NCBI GenBank assembly: GCA_947493255.1
Contig: CANLQK010000001.1
Location: forward strand, 1 to 64,000
Length of the DNA: 64,000 bases
Origin: an uncultured Paracoccaceae bacterium
GTDB taxonomy: Bacteria > Pseudomonadota > Alphaproteobacteria > Rhodobacterales > Rhodobacteraceae
Reading direction: 5' to 3'
This document shows positions 17,121 through 25,708 of the stretch, in pieces. The position numbers were made by a program, and so were the translations under genes. Within the stretch, counting starts at the first letter, position 1. The number at the start of each line of letters is the position of its first letter. The notes under the pieces are model-generated. The model saw only the letters and a list, made by a program, of their open reading frames with translations. It ran no database searches and was not told the DNA's origin.

Positions 17121-17630
17121 ATGATGAGTGTGTTTAATCCTCGCATTGCCGATCAAGGTGATGTTGAAGCCATAGATGTTTTGCTTTCGCGGGCCTATCC
17201 GATCTTGTTGCGCCCTGATTATGACGCTGACCTGCTAGAACGGTGTTTGCCTTTCATCAGCCGCGCCCAACCCGACCTTGTCACCTGCGGCACCTATTAT
17301 GTGATCGAAGAGAAGGGGCAGGTTATTGCGGCTGGTGGGTGGACTGTTGCTGCGCCTGGCAATGGGCCGTCTGTCGATGGAGAGGGCCATATTCGCCACG
17401 TCGTAACCGACGAACGTGTATTGCGTCGCGGTGTCGCCCGATGCCTGCTGACACATATCTTTGAGGAGGCCAGAAAGGCGGGCGTGAACGTTTTACACAG
17501 CCAATCAACGTTGACGGCAGTGCCGTTCTACGAGGCGCTTGGGTTTAAGCAGGTCGCACCAATTGATGTGGTGTTGCAGCCCGATCTGGTGTTTCCGTCT
17601 GTGGCTATGATCCGCCGGCAGGAGCCCTAG
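17121..17630 (+). CDS. GNAT-family N-acetyltransferase
   Basis: A 169-residue acetyl-CoA-dependent acetyltransferase of unknown substrate. The coenzyme-A loop is recognisable in HIRHVVTDERVLRRGVARCLL (about residues 91-111, R/Q-x-x-G-x-A type) and motif B in VPFYEALGFKQV near 136. Two consecutive ATGs start the frame; either could be used. It is a lone gene between two hairpins. Confidence 0.85.
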   Translation: MMSVFNPRIADQGDVEAIDVLLSRAYPILLRPDYDADLLERCLPFISRAQPDLVTCGTYYVIEEKGQVIAAGGWTVAAPGNGPSVDGEGHIRHVVTDERVLRRGVARCLLTHIFEEARKAGVNVLHSQSTLTAVPFYEALGFKQVAPIDVVLQPDLVFPSVAMIRRQEP

Positions 17631-17663
17631 AAGGCTGGTAGCCCAAGAGGTGGCCCTAACGAA

Positions 17664-17689
17664 AAAGGGCCGCCCTAAGGCGACCCTTT
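17664..17689. terminator. Bidirectional terminator between GNAT and Bax-inhibitor-1 genes
   Basis: AAAGGG-cc-GCC ctaa GGC-ga-CCCTTT forms an interrupted hairpin flanked by A-rich and T-rich runs, suitable for both convergent genes. Confidence 0.75.
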
Positions 17690-17711
17690 CATAATTCAAT
17701 AATCAGCGTGT

Positions 17712-18488
17712 TTATTCGCGGCTGCCCAAGAACTGGAGCAGGAACATGAACATGTTGATGAAGTTGATGTAGAGGCTCAGCGAGCCCATAATCGCAGACT
17801 TGTCCAACCATTCCTGATCGCCGTGCGCTGCATGCGCGACGTATTCGTTTTTGATACGCTGCGTGTCGTACGCTGTCAGACCCGCGAAGATCAGCAGGCC
17901 AATGACGGACACGGCCCAGCCAAGTGCATCAGATTGCAGCCAGATGTTGACGACAGATGCTACGATCAGGCCGATCACGCCCATGATCAAGAAGCCGCCC
18001 CAGCCGGAAATATCACGCTTTGTGGTGTAGCCCCAAAGGGACAGGCCAGCGAACGCGATGGATGTGATGAGGAACACTTGAGCAATGGAAGCACCAGTGA
18101 AAGCCACAAAGATCCAAGAGATCGATACGCCCATCGCAGCTGCGAAAACGTAGAAGAACAGGTTCGCGCCAGCGACTGAAATGCGATTGATCATGGCCCC
18201 GAACAGGAACACCATACCCAATGGCAGGAACATCAGGACCCATTTAAGCGGGCTCAGGAACAATGTTGCCCCCAGATCCGTCAGGTAACGGCCTGCGCCG
18301 ATCGCATATTGTGTCGGTTCAGCGGAAACGGTCATCGTTCCGATGGCCCAAGCCGCAATAAATGTTAGGAACAAGCCACCGGACATCAGCCCGTATACTT
18401 TGTTCATGTGGGCGCGAAGGCCCTCGTCAATGTGTGCAGCGCGTGCACCAGTTTGTGCGGCCATCTGCGGATTTCTATAGTCAGCCAT
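17712..18488 (-). CDS. Bax inhibitor-1 / YccA family membrane protein
   Basis: A 258-residue inner-membrane protein with about seven hydrophobic helices. Family landmarks are the N-terminal HMNKVYGLMSGGL, the GLTAYDTQRIKNEY motif with its conserved Asp, and a membrane C-terminus (LYINFINMFMFLLQFLGSRE). Members are putative calcium-leak or stress-protective channels (TMBIM/BsYetJ type), and some bind FtsH. It is monocistronic and convergent with the GNAT gene. Confidence 0.92.
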   Translation of the reverse strand: MADYRNPQMAAQTGARAAHIDEGLRAHMNKVYGLMSGGLFLTFIAAWAIGTMTVSAEPTQYAIGAGRYLTDLGATLFLSPLKWVLMFLPLGMVFLFGAMINRISVAGANLFFYVFAAAMGVSISWIFVAFTGASIAQVFLITSIAFAGLSLWGYTTKRDISGWGGFLIMGVIGLIVASVVNIWLQSDALGWAVSVIGLLIFAGLTAYDTQRIKNEYVAHAAHGDQEWLDKSAIMGSLSLYINFINMFMFLLQFLGSRE

Positions 18489-18662
18489 GAATTCCCTCCA
18501 AGGTTGAACGTGACATACGAACGGGCCCCAGAGACGACCATCATGGCCGCCGGAACTCCCTTGGGTGTAATATTGGCACCGATCCCCTGTAATTCAAGGG
18601 AAACCGGTGCCTTAGGGTCGGGTTTTTGTGTAGGGTTGTCGGGAATGTCACGGCTGCGGCAG

Positions 18663-18878
18663 TTATCGGCTGCGGTGGGGCAGGTCCCAGATAGGACGGG
18701 CGGCCTCACGGGCGGCTTCTGCGGATGTCAGGCCAAGGTCGGCAAGACGGGATTCGTCCATGCGGGCCAGTGCGCGGCGTTCCGACCAGACACGGAACAT
18801 CAAAGAAAGCGAAGGGCGGTCGGTGTGTGTACCTGCATGTGTTGAGGCGCAGTGTACGGAGCTAAGTGAGAGAGACAT
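18663..18878 (-). CDS. DUF1127 small basic protein
   Basis: A 71-residue protein whose second half matches DUF1127: RVWSERRALARMDESRLADLG (about 29-49), the YjiS-like arginine-rich helix. Short DUF1127 proteins in Rhodobacteraceae and rhizobia affect RNA turnover, phosphate and stress responses. The start is ATG at 18878, with AAGGAA 5 bases upstream; longer frames extend to 19091 but carry no recognisable sequence. It is divergent from a LysR gene 114 bases away, which may regulate it. Confidence 0.88.
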   Translation of the reverse strand: MSLSLSSVHCASTHAGTHTDRPSLSLMFRVWSERRALARMDESRLADLGLTSAEAAREAARPIWDLPHRSR

Positions 18879-18992
18879 GTCATTTCCTTTCGTGATGCAA
18901 TGTCGGTGTTTCATTCGATGTGTTGATATATGCGGCGAGAACGTGCATAAGTGAAATGAATGATTGAAAGATAAAGCATCAAGGATTGTGAT

Positions 18993-19877
18993 ATGGCGCG
19001 AAATTTGGATCTTACGGCTTTGCGGTCTTTTGTAACTGTGGCGGATGCCGGTGGTGTGACACGCGCAGCGGGCTTGTTGAACCTGACGCAATCAGCAGTC
19101 TCGATGCAGTTGAAACGGTTGGAAGAAAGCCTAGACGTTCAGTTGTTAGATCGTACCAGCCGCCAAATTGGTGTGACCCCGCAAGGGGAACAGTTGCTGA
19201 GCTACGCGCGCCGTATGTTGACGTTGAACGATGAAGCTTTGCAGAAAATGACGTCTCGGGATTTCGAAGGTGAGGTTTCGCTTGGGGTGCCGCACGACAT
19301 TATCTACCCCTATATACCACCCGTGTTGCGGCGTTTCGCGGCAGATTTTCCTCGCATGCAGATCAAGTTGGTTTCTGCGCCAACCAAAAGCCTACGTGAT
19401 ATGTTCTCACGTGGAGAGATAGATGCGATTCTCACGACAGAAAGCCAACCGGGGGAAGGGGGAGAGGCCCTTGTTACACTGCCGTTGGTATGGGTTGGCG
19501 CAAAGGGCGGATCTGCTGCCCGTCAACGGCCGCTGCCCGTTGCGTTTTGTAAGAACTGTATTTTCCGTTCCGGCGTTTTGCGGAAGATGGATCAGGCTGG
19601 GTTTGACTGGAACATGGTTGTCGAATCCGAGTTGGATAACGCAGTGGATGCTGTCGTAAGCGCCGACTTGGCTGTTCATGCCGTGATCAAGGGATTCACC
19701 TCGGAGCAGACAGAACCAGTCCCGAAAGATGTGGGCCTTCCAGATCCAGGCGAGACACAGATCGTCCTGTATATGCAGGCAAAAGACGACCCTGTTCAAC
19801 AAGCGTTACATGCGATGATCCGCCAGTCTTACATGTCGCATTGGTTGCCAGAAGACGTGCAACAACGGACCGCATGA
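18993..19877 (+). CDS. LysR-family transcriptional regulator
   Basis: A 294-residue regulator. The winged helix-turn-helix spans residues about 6-62 (TALRSFVTVADAGGVTRAAG, LNLTQSAVSMQLKRLEE), followed by the two-lobed effector domain (LGVPHDIIYPYIPPVL; FSRGEIDAILTTE). Effector is unknown. It is divergent from the DUF1127 gene and ends 6 bases from the convergent quinone reductase, either of which could be its target. Confidence 0.92.
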   Translation: MARNLDLTALRSFVTVADAGGVTRAAGLLNLTQSAVSMQLKRLEESLDVQLLDRTSRQIGVTPQGEQLLSYARRMLTLNDEALQKMTSRDFEGEVSLGVPHDIIYPYIPPVLRRFAADFPRMQIKLVSAPTKSLRDMFSRGEIDAILTTESQPGEGGEALVTLPLVWVGAKGGSAARQRPLPVAFCKNCIFRSGVLRKMDQAGFDWNMVVESELDNAVDAVVSADLAVHAVIKGFTSEQTEPVPKDVGLPDPGETQIVLYMQAKDDPVQQALHAMIRQSYMSHWLPEDVQQRTA

Positions 19878-19883
19878 TACCTG

Positions 19884-20840
19884 CTAGGGGCTAACGACAA
19901 CCTTGCCGGTGCTTTTGCGGCTGCGCAGCAGTTCTAACGCGTCACCGGCCTGGTCGAGCGGTAGATCATGGCTGACATGAGGGCGCAGTTTCCCTTGATC
20001 ATACCAATCCAGCAATTCGCCCATGCTTTCGGTTAAAGCCTGTGGGTTGAACGCCAAATAACCACCCCAATAGAACCCAAGAAGGGAGATATTTTTCACC
20101 AAGAGGTGATTGGCGCGCACGTTTGGTAAATCGCCGCTCGCAAAACCAATGACCAAGATACGGCCCTCGCGGTTGGTTGCTTTCATGGCTGCTGTAAAGG
20201 CGTCACCGCCGACCGGATCATAGACCACGTCTGCACCGCCCAAGGCGCGGACTTCTGCCGTTAAATCGGCGCTGGCGTCTATGAGGTGATCTGCGCCTGC
20301 GGCTTTCGCGACGGCTAGTTTTTCGTCGCCGCGGGCCACGGCGATCACGCGCGCGCCCATAGCTTTTCCAATTTCAACCGCCGTTAGACCAACGCCGCCT
20401 GCAGCCCCTAAGACCAGCAAGGTTTCGCCGGGTTGTAATCGGGCGCGTCTGGTCAACGCCAAGTGTGACGTACCGTATGCAACCTGAAACCCAGCGGCCT
20501 GCGCTGATGTCATGGCGTCGGGGACGACGCGACATAGATCTGCTGGGAACGTGCCTTTATCTGCCAATCCCCCTTTCCCACCAAAAACTGCAACACGGTC
20601 GCCGATAGCGGGTTCGCTGACGCCGCTGCCTTGCGCTAAAACCGTACCACACACCTCTAGTCCTAATGTAAAAGGTGGTTCGGGCGTGTCTTGATAGGTG
20701 CCTTTTGCCATCAACAGGTCGGCAAAATTCAGACCGCATGCTTCTATTTCCAAAAGAACTTCGCCCGCAGCCGGGGTTGGGGCGGGAACCTCCGCAATTT
20801 CTGCGGATTTATCGAAGGAGGAAACTTGAAATGCGCGCAT
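19884..20840 (-). CDS. NADPH:quinone reductase-like MDR oxidoreductase
   Basis: A 318-residue zinc-independent medium-chain reductase. It has the GroES-like N-terminal fold (ACGLNFADLLMAKGTYQ) and the Rossmann motif VLGAAGGVGLTAVEIGKAMGA (about 143-163). GADVVYDPVGGDAF and the C-terminal STGKVVVSP are typical of Qor/p53-inducible-type reductases. Zinc-binding cysteines of alcohol dehydrogenases are absent. Substrate is not assignable. Confidence 0.9.
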   Translation of the reverse strand: MRAFQVSSFDKSAEIAEVPAPTPAAGEVLLEIEACGLNFADLLMAKGTYQDTPEPPFTLGLEVCGTVLAQGSGVSEPAIGDRVAVFGGKGGLADKGTFPADLCRVVPDAMTSAQAAGFQVAYGTSHLALTRRARLQPGETLLVLGAAGGVGLTAVEIGKAMGARVIAVARGDEKLAVAKAAGADHLIDASADLTAEVRALGGADVVYDPVGGDAFTAAMKATNREGRILVIGFASGDLPNVRANHLLVKNISLLGFYWGGYLAFNPQALTESMGELLDWYDQGKLRPHVSHDLPLDQAGDALELLRSRKSTGKVVVSP

Positions 20841-21114
20841 TGGAGGGACCTTGCGTTAGAATTTGTCACCGTCTGGGTGGCGAATTGAGTCGTGAACGTC
20901 AAGAACATCCGTAGCGTGCCGAGGGCGCTTGGGCATCCCTGGTGCCAAGACATGTGTTTGTGAGCCTGTCCTTTAGGATAGTTAAGTAGGCGCAACTCTT
21001 GCGTGTTGGTGGAAACAGGTCGAAATGGGCTTTACGCGCGTCAACTCGCGACTACTAAACCAGAATCTTCCGGATGCATGCATGACGTCCGAAGCGCCAA
21101 AGTTAGGAAAACAC

Positions 21115-21483
21115 ATGAAGCACCCTGTAGATGTCCACGTCGGAAAACGAATTCGTCATCGTCGTTGGGTTAGTGGCACGACACAGCAACAACTTGCAGA
21201 TCAAGTTGGTATCAAGTTCCAGCAGATCCAAAAGTACGAAACTGGTATGAACCGCGTAAGTGCATCCCGTCTTTGGGATATCGCGGCGGCACTGAGCGTT
21301 GAAGTGTCTTTCTTTTTTGAAGGTTTGGACAGCGAACAGATTGATGGCGCCCTTGAAGGTATGCCAAGCGATATTCTGTCTGACAAAGAAGCGTTGGAGC
21401 TGCTGCGCAGCTATTACGCGATCCCAGAAAACCAACGCCGGCGCCTGTTTGACCTGGCGCGCGTTCTGAGCGACGCAGCTTAA
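21115..21483 (+). CDS. XRE-family helix-turn-helix regulator
   Basis: A 122-residue regulator. The HTH_3 domain (about residues 9-63) includes VGKRIRHRRWVSGTTQQQLA and GIKFQQIQKYETGMNRVSASRLW. The C-terminal helix EALELLRSYYAIPENQRRRLFDL is shared by a small regulator widespread in Rhodobacteraceae. ATG at 21115, with GGAAAACAC upstream, gives the standard start; in-frame ATGs at 21025 and 21082 are possible but less likely. Target genes unknown. Confidence 0.9.
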   Translation: MKHPVDVHVGKRIRHRRWVSGTTQQQLADQVGIKFQQIQKYETGMNRVSASRLWDIAAALSVEVSFFFEGLDSEQIDGALEGMPSDILSDKEALELLRSYYAIPENQRRRLFDLARVLSDAA

Positions 21484-21562
21484 TCTGCGCCGCAACACGT
21501 CATGCACTTGACCTTTGGTCTGTCTGGCCGCTACCGCTGGTAGGACAGACCAAGGCAAGGCA

Positions 21563-22375
21563 ATGACAATGCACCCCAATCCATTGAGCGAACGCGCACA
21601 AGACGAGTTTCGTACATGTGCCCATCAAATGGCAGACGTCGCGCGCGATGTTATCCTGCCGATGTTCCGAACTGGCCTGACATCTGACAACAAAGATGCT
21701 GATGGGTTTGACCCCGTCACCCAAGCAGATCGTGCTGCCGAATTGGCTATGCGTGACGTATTGGCAAAACTGCGGCCCGATGACGGAATATTTGGCGAAG
21801 AATTCGGCCAATCCGATGGGAACAGCGGTTTCCAATGGGTTCTTGACCCTATCGACGGGACCCGTGGGTTTATCAGCGGCACGCCAACATGGGGTGTTTT
21901 GATTTCAATCCGCGATGAAACCGGCCCGCTTTATGGAATTATCGACCAGCCCTACATCGGGGAGCGGTTTGAGGGTGGGTTTGGCCATGCCGAATTGAAT
22001 GGCCCCTTGGGCGCGCGTGCATTGGCAACATCGCAGGTTGCCGACTTGTCAGACGCGACCGTTTTGACAACCTTCCCCGAAGTGGGGACCGCGCAAGATG
22101 GCGCTGGATTCCATGCGGTTGCCGAGACATGTAAACTAACACGATATGGAATGGATTGTTACGGCTATGCGCTGGTTGCGGCTGGGCAGGTCGATTTGGT
22201 CATCGAGGCCGGATTAAGCGCCTATGACATACAAGCGCCAATTGCCGTAGTGCAAGCCGCCGGTGGTATCGTGACCAACTGGAACGGCGGCCCAGCCCAC
22301 GAAGGCGGGCGTGCTATCGCCGCGGCAAACGCAGCGCTTCATGCGCAAGCACTGGACATTCTGGCAGGCTATTGA
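21563..22375 (+). CDS. hisN: Inositol-monophosphatase-family histidinol-phosphatase
   Basis: A 270-residue Mg-dependent phosphatase. The metal-binding motifs are GEEFG (about 85-89) and DPIDGTRGFISGTP (about 101-114), with a late YDIQAPIAVVQAAGG that corresponds to the W-D-x-A-A motif. FISGTPTWG favours HisN, which removes phosphate from L-histidinol phosphate, over SuhB or CysQ. ATG at 21563 is used; 21569 is an alternative. It is 80 bases downstream of the XRE regulator. Confidence 0.8.
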   Translation: MTMHPNPLSERAQDEFRTCAHQMADVARDVILPMFRTGLTSDNKDADGFDPVTQADRAAELAMRDVLAKLRPDDGIFGEEFGQSDGNSGFQWVLDPIDGTRGFISGTPTWGVLISIRDETGPLYGIIDQPYIGERFEGGFGHAELNGPLGARALATSQVADLSDATVLTTFPEVGTAQDGAGFHAVAETCKLTRYGMDCYGYALVAAGQVDLVIEAGLSAYDIQAPIAVVQAAGGIVTNWNGGPAHEGGRAIAAANAALHAQALDILAGY

Positions 22376-22517
22376 TGGCCTCACGACTGCATTTAGGATT
22401 GCATCAAAAGACCTAAGAAACATTGGACGGCGCCTTCCCACGGGGGTAGTTTGATGTGGCCGCGTCCTTCCCTGTTCTGGCGGTTTATTAATTCCGAACA
22501 GGTCGAAAGGAGGCGAT

Positions 22518-23855
22518 ATGCCAGATGTTTTGATAAAGGGCGCACAGGCGGTTGTGACAATGGATGACGCGCGCCGCGAACTTGCGGGGGCGGATGTTTT
22601 AATTCGTGGGGGTGTGATTGCAGGGGTTGGTGTTGGTCTGGACGCACCTGACGCTGAAATTGTGAATGCAGCGGGCTGTGTCGTGACGCCGGGGTTGGTG
22701 AACACCCATCATCATTTGTATCAAACCCTGACCCGCGCCGTTCCCGGCGGGCAGGATGCGTTGTTGTTTGGGTGGTTGCAAACGCTCTACCCGATTTGGG
22801 CACGGTTTGGCCCGGAAGAGATGTTTATCTCGGCGCAGATTGGGTTGGCGGAATTGGCGCTGTCGGGCTGCACGATGACGTCTGACCATTTGTATTTGTA
22901 TCCAAACGGATCACGGTTGGATGACACAATTGCGGCGGCTGGCGAGGTTGGCTTGCGATTTCATCCGACACGCGGGGCGATGAGCATTGGGGAAAGCGAT
23001 GGGGGGTTGCCCCCAGATAGCTTGGTCGAGGACGAAGCCGCCATTCTAGAAGATTGTATTCGCGTGATTGACGCGCACCACGATGCCAACGAAGGCGCTA
23101 TGGTGCGGGTCGGGGTTGCGCCGTGTTCGCCGTTTTCGGTGAGCCGCGATTTGATGCGCGATGCGGCCATTTTGGCGCGCGACAAAGGGGTGATGCTGCA
23201 TACCCATTTGGCCGAAAACGACGAGGACATCGCCTATAGCGAGGCGACGTTTGGCTGTCGGCCCGGGCAATACGCAGAAGATTTAGGGTGGACTGGACCA
23301 GACGTTTGGCATGCCCATTGCGTGAAGTTGGACGGACAAGAAATTGATTTATTTGCACGATCCAAAACTGGCGTTGCCCATTGCCCCTGTTCCAATTGCA
23401 GGCTTGGATCGGGAATTGCACCGGTACGGGCAATGCGAGATGCGGGTGTGCCTGTTGGCTTGGGGGTCGATGGGTCGGCGTCCAACGATGTTGGGTCCTT
23501 GGTCAACGAAGCCCGTCAGACGATGTTGTTGCAGCGCGTTGCATTGGGCGCTGATGCGATGTCAGCCCGCGAGGCGTTAGAGATCGCAACGCGTGGTGGT
23601 GCAGAAGTTTTGGGCCGAGAAGATTGCGGCCAAATCGCAGTTGGAAAACGCGCAGACATTGCGATCTGGGATGTGTCAGGGGTGCAGTCAGCTGGGTCAT
23701 GGGACGCGGTTGCGATCTTGTTGGCTGGCCCGTCGCAGGTGCGTGATCTGTTTGTAGAAGGCCGCCGGATAGTCGCGGATAGTCGCGTCGTGAGCTTCGA
23801 TCTGGGCCGCGCAATTGCGCGACAAGGCCAATTGGTGCAGTCTTTGCAGGCCTAG
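22518..23855 (+). CDS. 8-oxoguanine deaminase-type amidohydrolase
   Basis: A 445-residue metal-dependent hydrolase of the ATZ/TRZ branch. Metal ligands are seen at THHHLYQ (H64-66), HTHLAEN, HAHCVKL and VDGSASND. The combination with CSPFSVS and CPCSNCRLGSG matches 8-oxoguanine deaminases, which convert 8-oxoguanine to urate; many such genes are labelled hydroxyatrazine hydrolase. A strong AAAGGAGG precedes the ATG. A guanine deaminase lies 460 bases away on the other strand, supporting a purine-salvage role. Confidence 0.85.
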   Translation: MPDVLIKGAQAVVTMDDARRELAGADVLIRGGVIAGVGVGLDAPDAEIVNAAGCVVTPGLVNTHHHLYQTLTRAVPGGQDALLFGWLQTLYPIWARFGPEEMFISAQIGLAELALSGCTMTSDHLYLYPNGSRLDDTIAAAGEVGLRFHPTRGAMSIGESDGGLPPDSLVEDEAAILEDCIRVIDAHHDANEGAMVRVGVAPCSPFSVSRDLMRDAAILARDKGVMLHTHLAENDEDIAYSEATFGCRPGQYAEDLGWTGPDVWHAHCVKLDGQEIDLFARSKTGVAHCPCSNCRLGSGIAPVRAMRDAGVPVGLGVDGSASNDVGSLVNEARQTMLLQRVALGADAMSAREALEIATRGGAEVLGREDCGQIAVGKRADIAIWDVSGVQSAGSWDAVAILLAGPSQVRDLFVEGRRIVADSRVVSFDLGRAIARQGQLVQSLQA

Positions 23856-23866
23856 GGAGTATAACG

Positions 23867-24319
23867 ATGAAGTATTTATTACTAAGTGCTGTGATCGCAT
23901 TGGGAGCGTGTCAGACGACCACAACGGCGCCGGTTCAAACGGACGCAGCGGTTCAATCGTCAGGCGGGATGTTGGGATTGGTCAATGCAGAACGTGCCGC
24001 GCGCGGCCTTGGACCTTTGCAAGAAGATCCGAGACTGAACCGCGCTGCACGTGCCCATGCAGCCGATATGGTTGCGAAGGGGTATTTTTCTCACACGGGT
24101 GCGGATGGATCGCGTTTCTTTGAACGGGCTGCCGATGCGGGGTACAGCTGTGCCGCAGCCGAAAATATTGCGCAAGGCCAGCAGTCTGAGGCCGCAGTTA
24201 TGGCGTCTTGGATGGGGTCAACTGGCCATCGCCGCAATATATTGCTGGCCGACGCGACACAATTTGGCATTGGCCGTGTGAATAACACATGGGTGCAGGT
24301 GTTTGGGCGCGGTTGCTAG
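23867..24319 (+). CDS. CAP-domain (SCP/PR-1-like) lipoprotein
   Basis: A 150-residue exported protein. A short signal peptide ends in lipobox LGAC (Cys15). The CAP fold is visible from NAERAARGLGPLQED, with HAADM, FSHTGADGS, AENIAQG and WMGSTGHRRNILL; the two His and Glu of the CAP cavity are present. Function of bacterial CAP proteins is largely unknown. It overlaps the convergent guaD by 4 bases. Confidence 0.9.
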   Translation: MKYLLLSAVIALGACQTTTTAPVQTDAAVQSSGGMLGLVNAERAARGLGPLQEDPRLNRAARAHAADMVAKGYFSHTGADGSRFFERAADAGYSCAAAENIAQGQQSEAAVMASWMGSTGHRRNILLADATQFGIGRVNNTWVQVFGRGC

Positions 24320-25602
24320 GCCGCGTTCCCCGCAATGTAAACTTGAGCAACGGCGCGATCATCGCCCATCATGATGGTGGGAAACAACGCCTCCCACAAT
24401 GTGCCGGCCCGCGTGCTGCGTTGCGCTATCGCAGGTGTGGATGCGAGATTGAGCACGGTGATGTCGGCCGTGGCGCCCACATTCAGTGACCCGATTTGCC
24501 CGCCCAAATGAAGCGCCTGAGCAGACCCTTCTGTGGCAAGCCACATCAGCTGCGCCGGGTGCAAGGCAGTGCCACGAAGTTGGGCGATTTCATATGCGGC
24601 GGCCATTGTGCGCAACATTGAAAACGAGGATCCGCCGCCGGTATCTGTTGCCAAACCTGTCCGAATGCCACGCGCCTTTATACCAGCCATATCAAACAGC
24701 CCCGATCCAATGAACGTATTAGACGTGGGGCAGTGGACGACGGCTGCGTTCACCTCTGCCAGTTTTTCAAGTTCGCGTGGTTCTAGATGGATCGCGTGGC
24801 CATAAAGCCCCCGTTCGCCCAGCAGACCAAAGGCTTCGTAGGTGTCCAGATAATCGCGGGCATTGGGAAACAGCCCTTTCACCCACTCGATTTCATCCGT
24901 CTGTTCGCTGAGATGGGTTTGCATTAATGCCGTTGGATGTTCGGCCCACAGCGCACCGAGTGCAGCAAGCTGGTCTGGTGTGGAGGTGGGCGAAAATCGC
25001 GGAGTGATCGCATATGTTGCGCGCCCAGCGCCGTGCCATTTTTCCAGCATTGTTTTACTGGAGTCATAGGCAGATTGCGCCGTGTCACGTAACCCTTCGG
25101 GCGCATTTCTGTCCATACAGGTTTTGCCTGCAACAACCGCCATGTTGCGTTTGGCGGCGGCCCCAAAAAATGCATCGACGCTTTCTGTATGGATTGTGCA
25201 AAAACTTGTCAGCGTGGTTGTGCCGTGGGCCACGGCAAGGTCCAGTGTCCGCCCGGCGATTTCGGATGAATAGGCGGGGTCTTCAAACCGCATTTCTTCT
25301 GGGAAGGTATAGGTGTTTAGCCAATCGATCAGCCGCTTTCCCCATGATGCGATCATCGCTGTTTGGGGGTAATGCATGTGCGCATCGACAAACCCAGCTG
25401 TAATCAACGCATCACCATGGTCAATTGTCGGGGCGTTTGGATGGGCGGCGCGCAAATCGTCAGCGTTGCCGACATCGGCAATCAGCCCGTCGCGAATTAA
25501 AACACTGCCGCGCTGATCAATAACAGCGGCGTCTTCGATTGGTGTGATGAATGGGTCAGCAACGAACCGAATGGTCTGGCCAAGCAAAAGTGTATCAGTC
25601 AT
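24316..25602 (-). CDS. guaD: Guanine deaminase
   Basis: A 428-residue zinc amidohydrolase that converts guanine to xanthine. Motifs include VDAHMHYPQT, THLSEQTDEIEWVKGLFP (the guaD-specific substrate loop), GHAIHL and ATDTGGGSSFSMLRTM. Length is standard. It is a separate transcriptional unit, divergent from mgtE. Confidence 0.94.
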   Translation of the reverse strand: MTDTLLLGQTIRFVADPFITPIEDAAVIDQRGSVLIRDGLIADVGNADDLRAAHPNAPTIDHGDALITAGFVDAHMHYPQTAMIASWGKRLIDWLNTYTFPEEMRFEDPAYSSEIAGRTLDLAVAHGTTTLTSFCTIHTESVDAFFGAAAKRNMAVVAGKTCMDRNAPEGLRDTAQSAYDSSKTMLEKWHGAGRATYAITPRFSPTSTPDQLAALGALWAEHPTALMQTHLSEQTDEIEWVKGLFPNARDYLDTYEAFGLLGERGLYGHAIHLEPRELEKLAEVNAAVVHCPTSNTFIGSGLFDMAGIKARGIRTGLATDTGGGSSFSMLRTMAAAYEIAQLRGTALHPAQLMWLATEGSAQALHLGGQIGSLNVGATADITVLNLASTPAIAQRSTRAGTLWEALFPTIMMGDDRAVAQVYIAGNAA

Positions 25603-25708
25603 ATCCGCACCCTAAGCTGACCTATTCACATGGTAAATTGCGAAAAGCGGTTTGAACGCTTGAGGGTTGGTTTTAGTTGGGTAAGGTACACCAAACGGAG
25701 GGCAGTGG

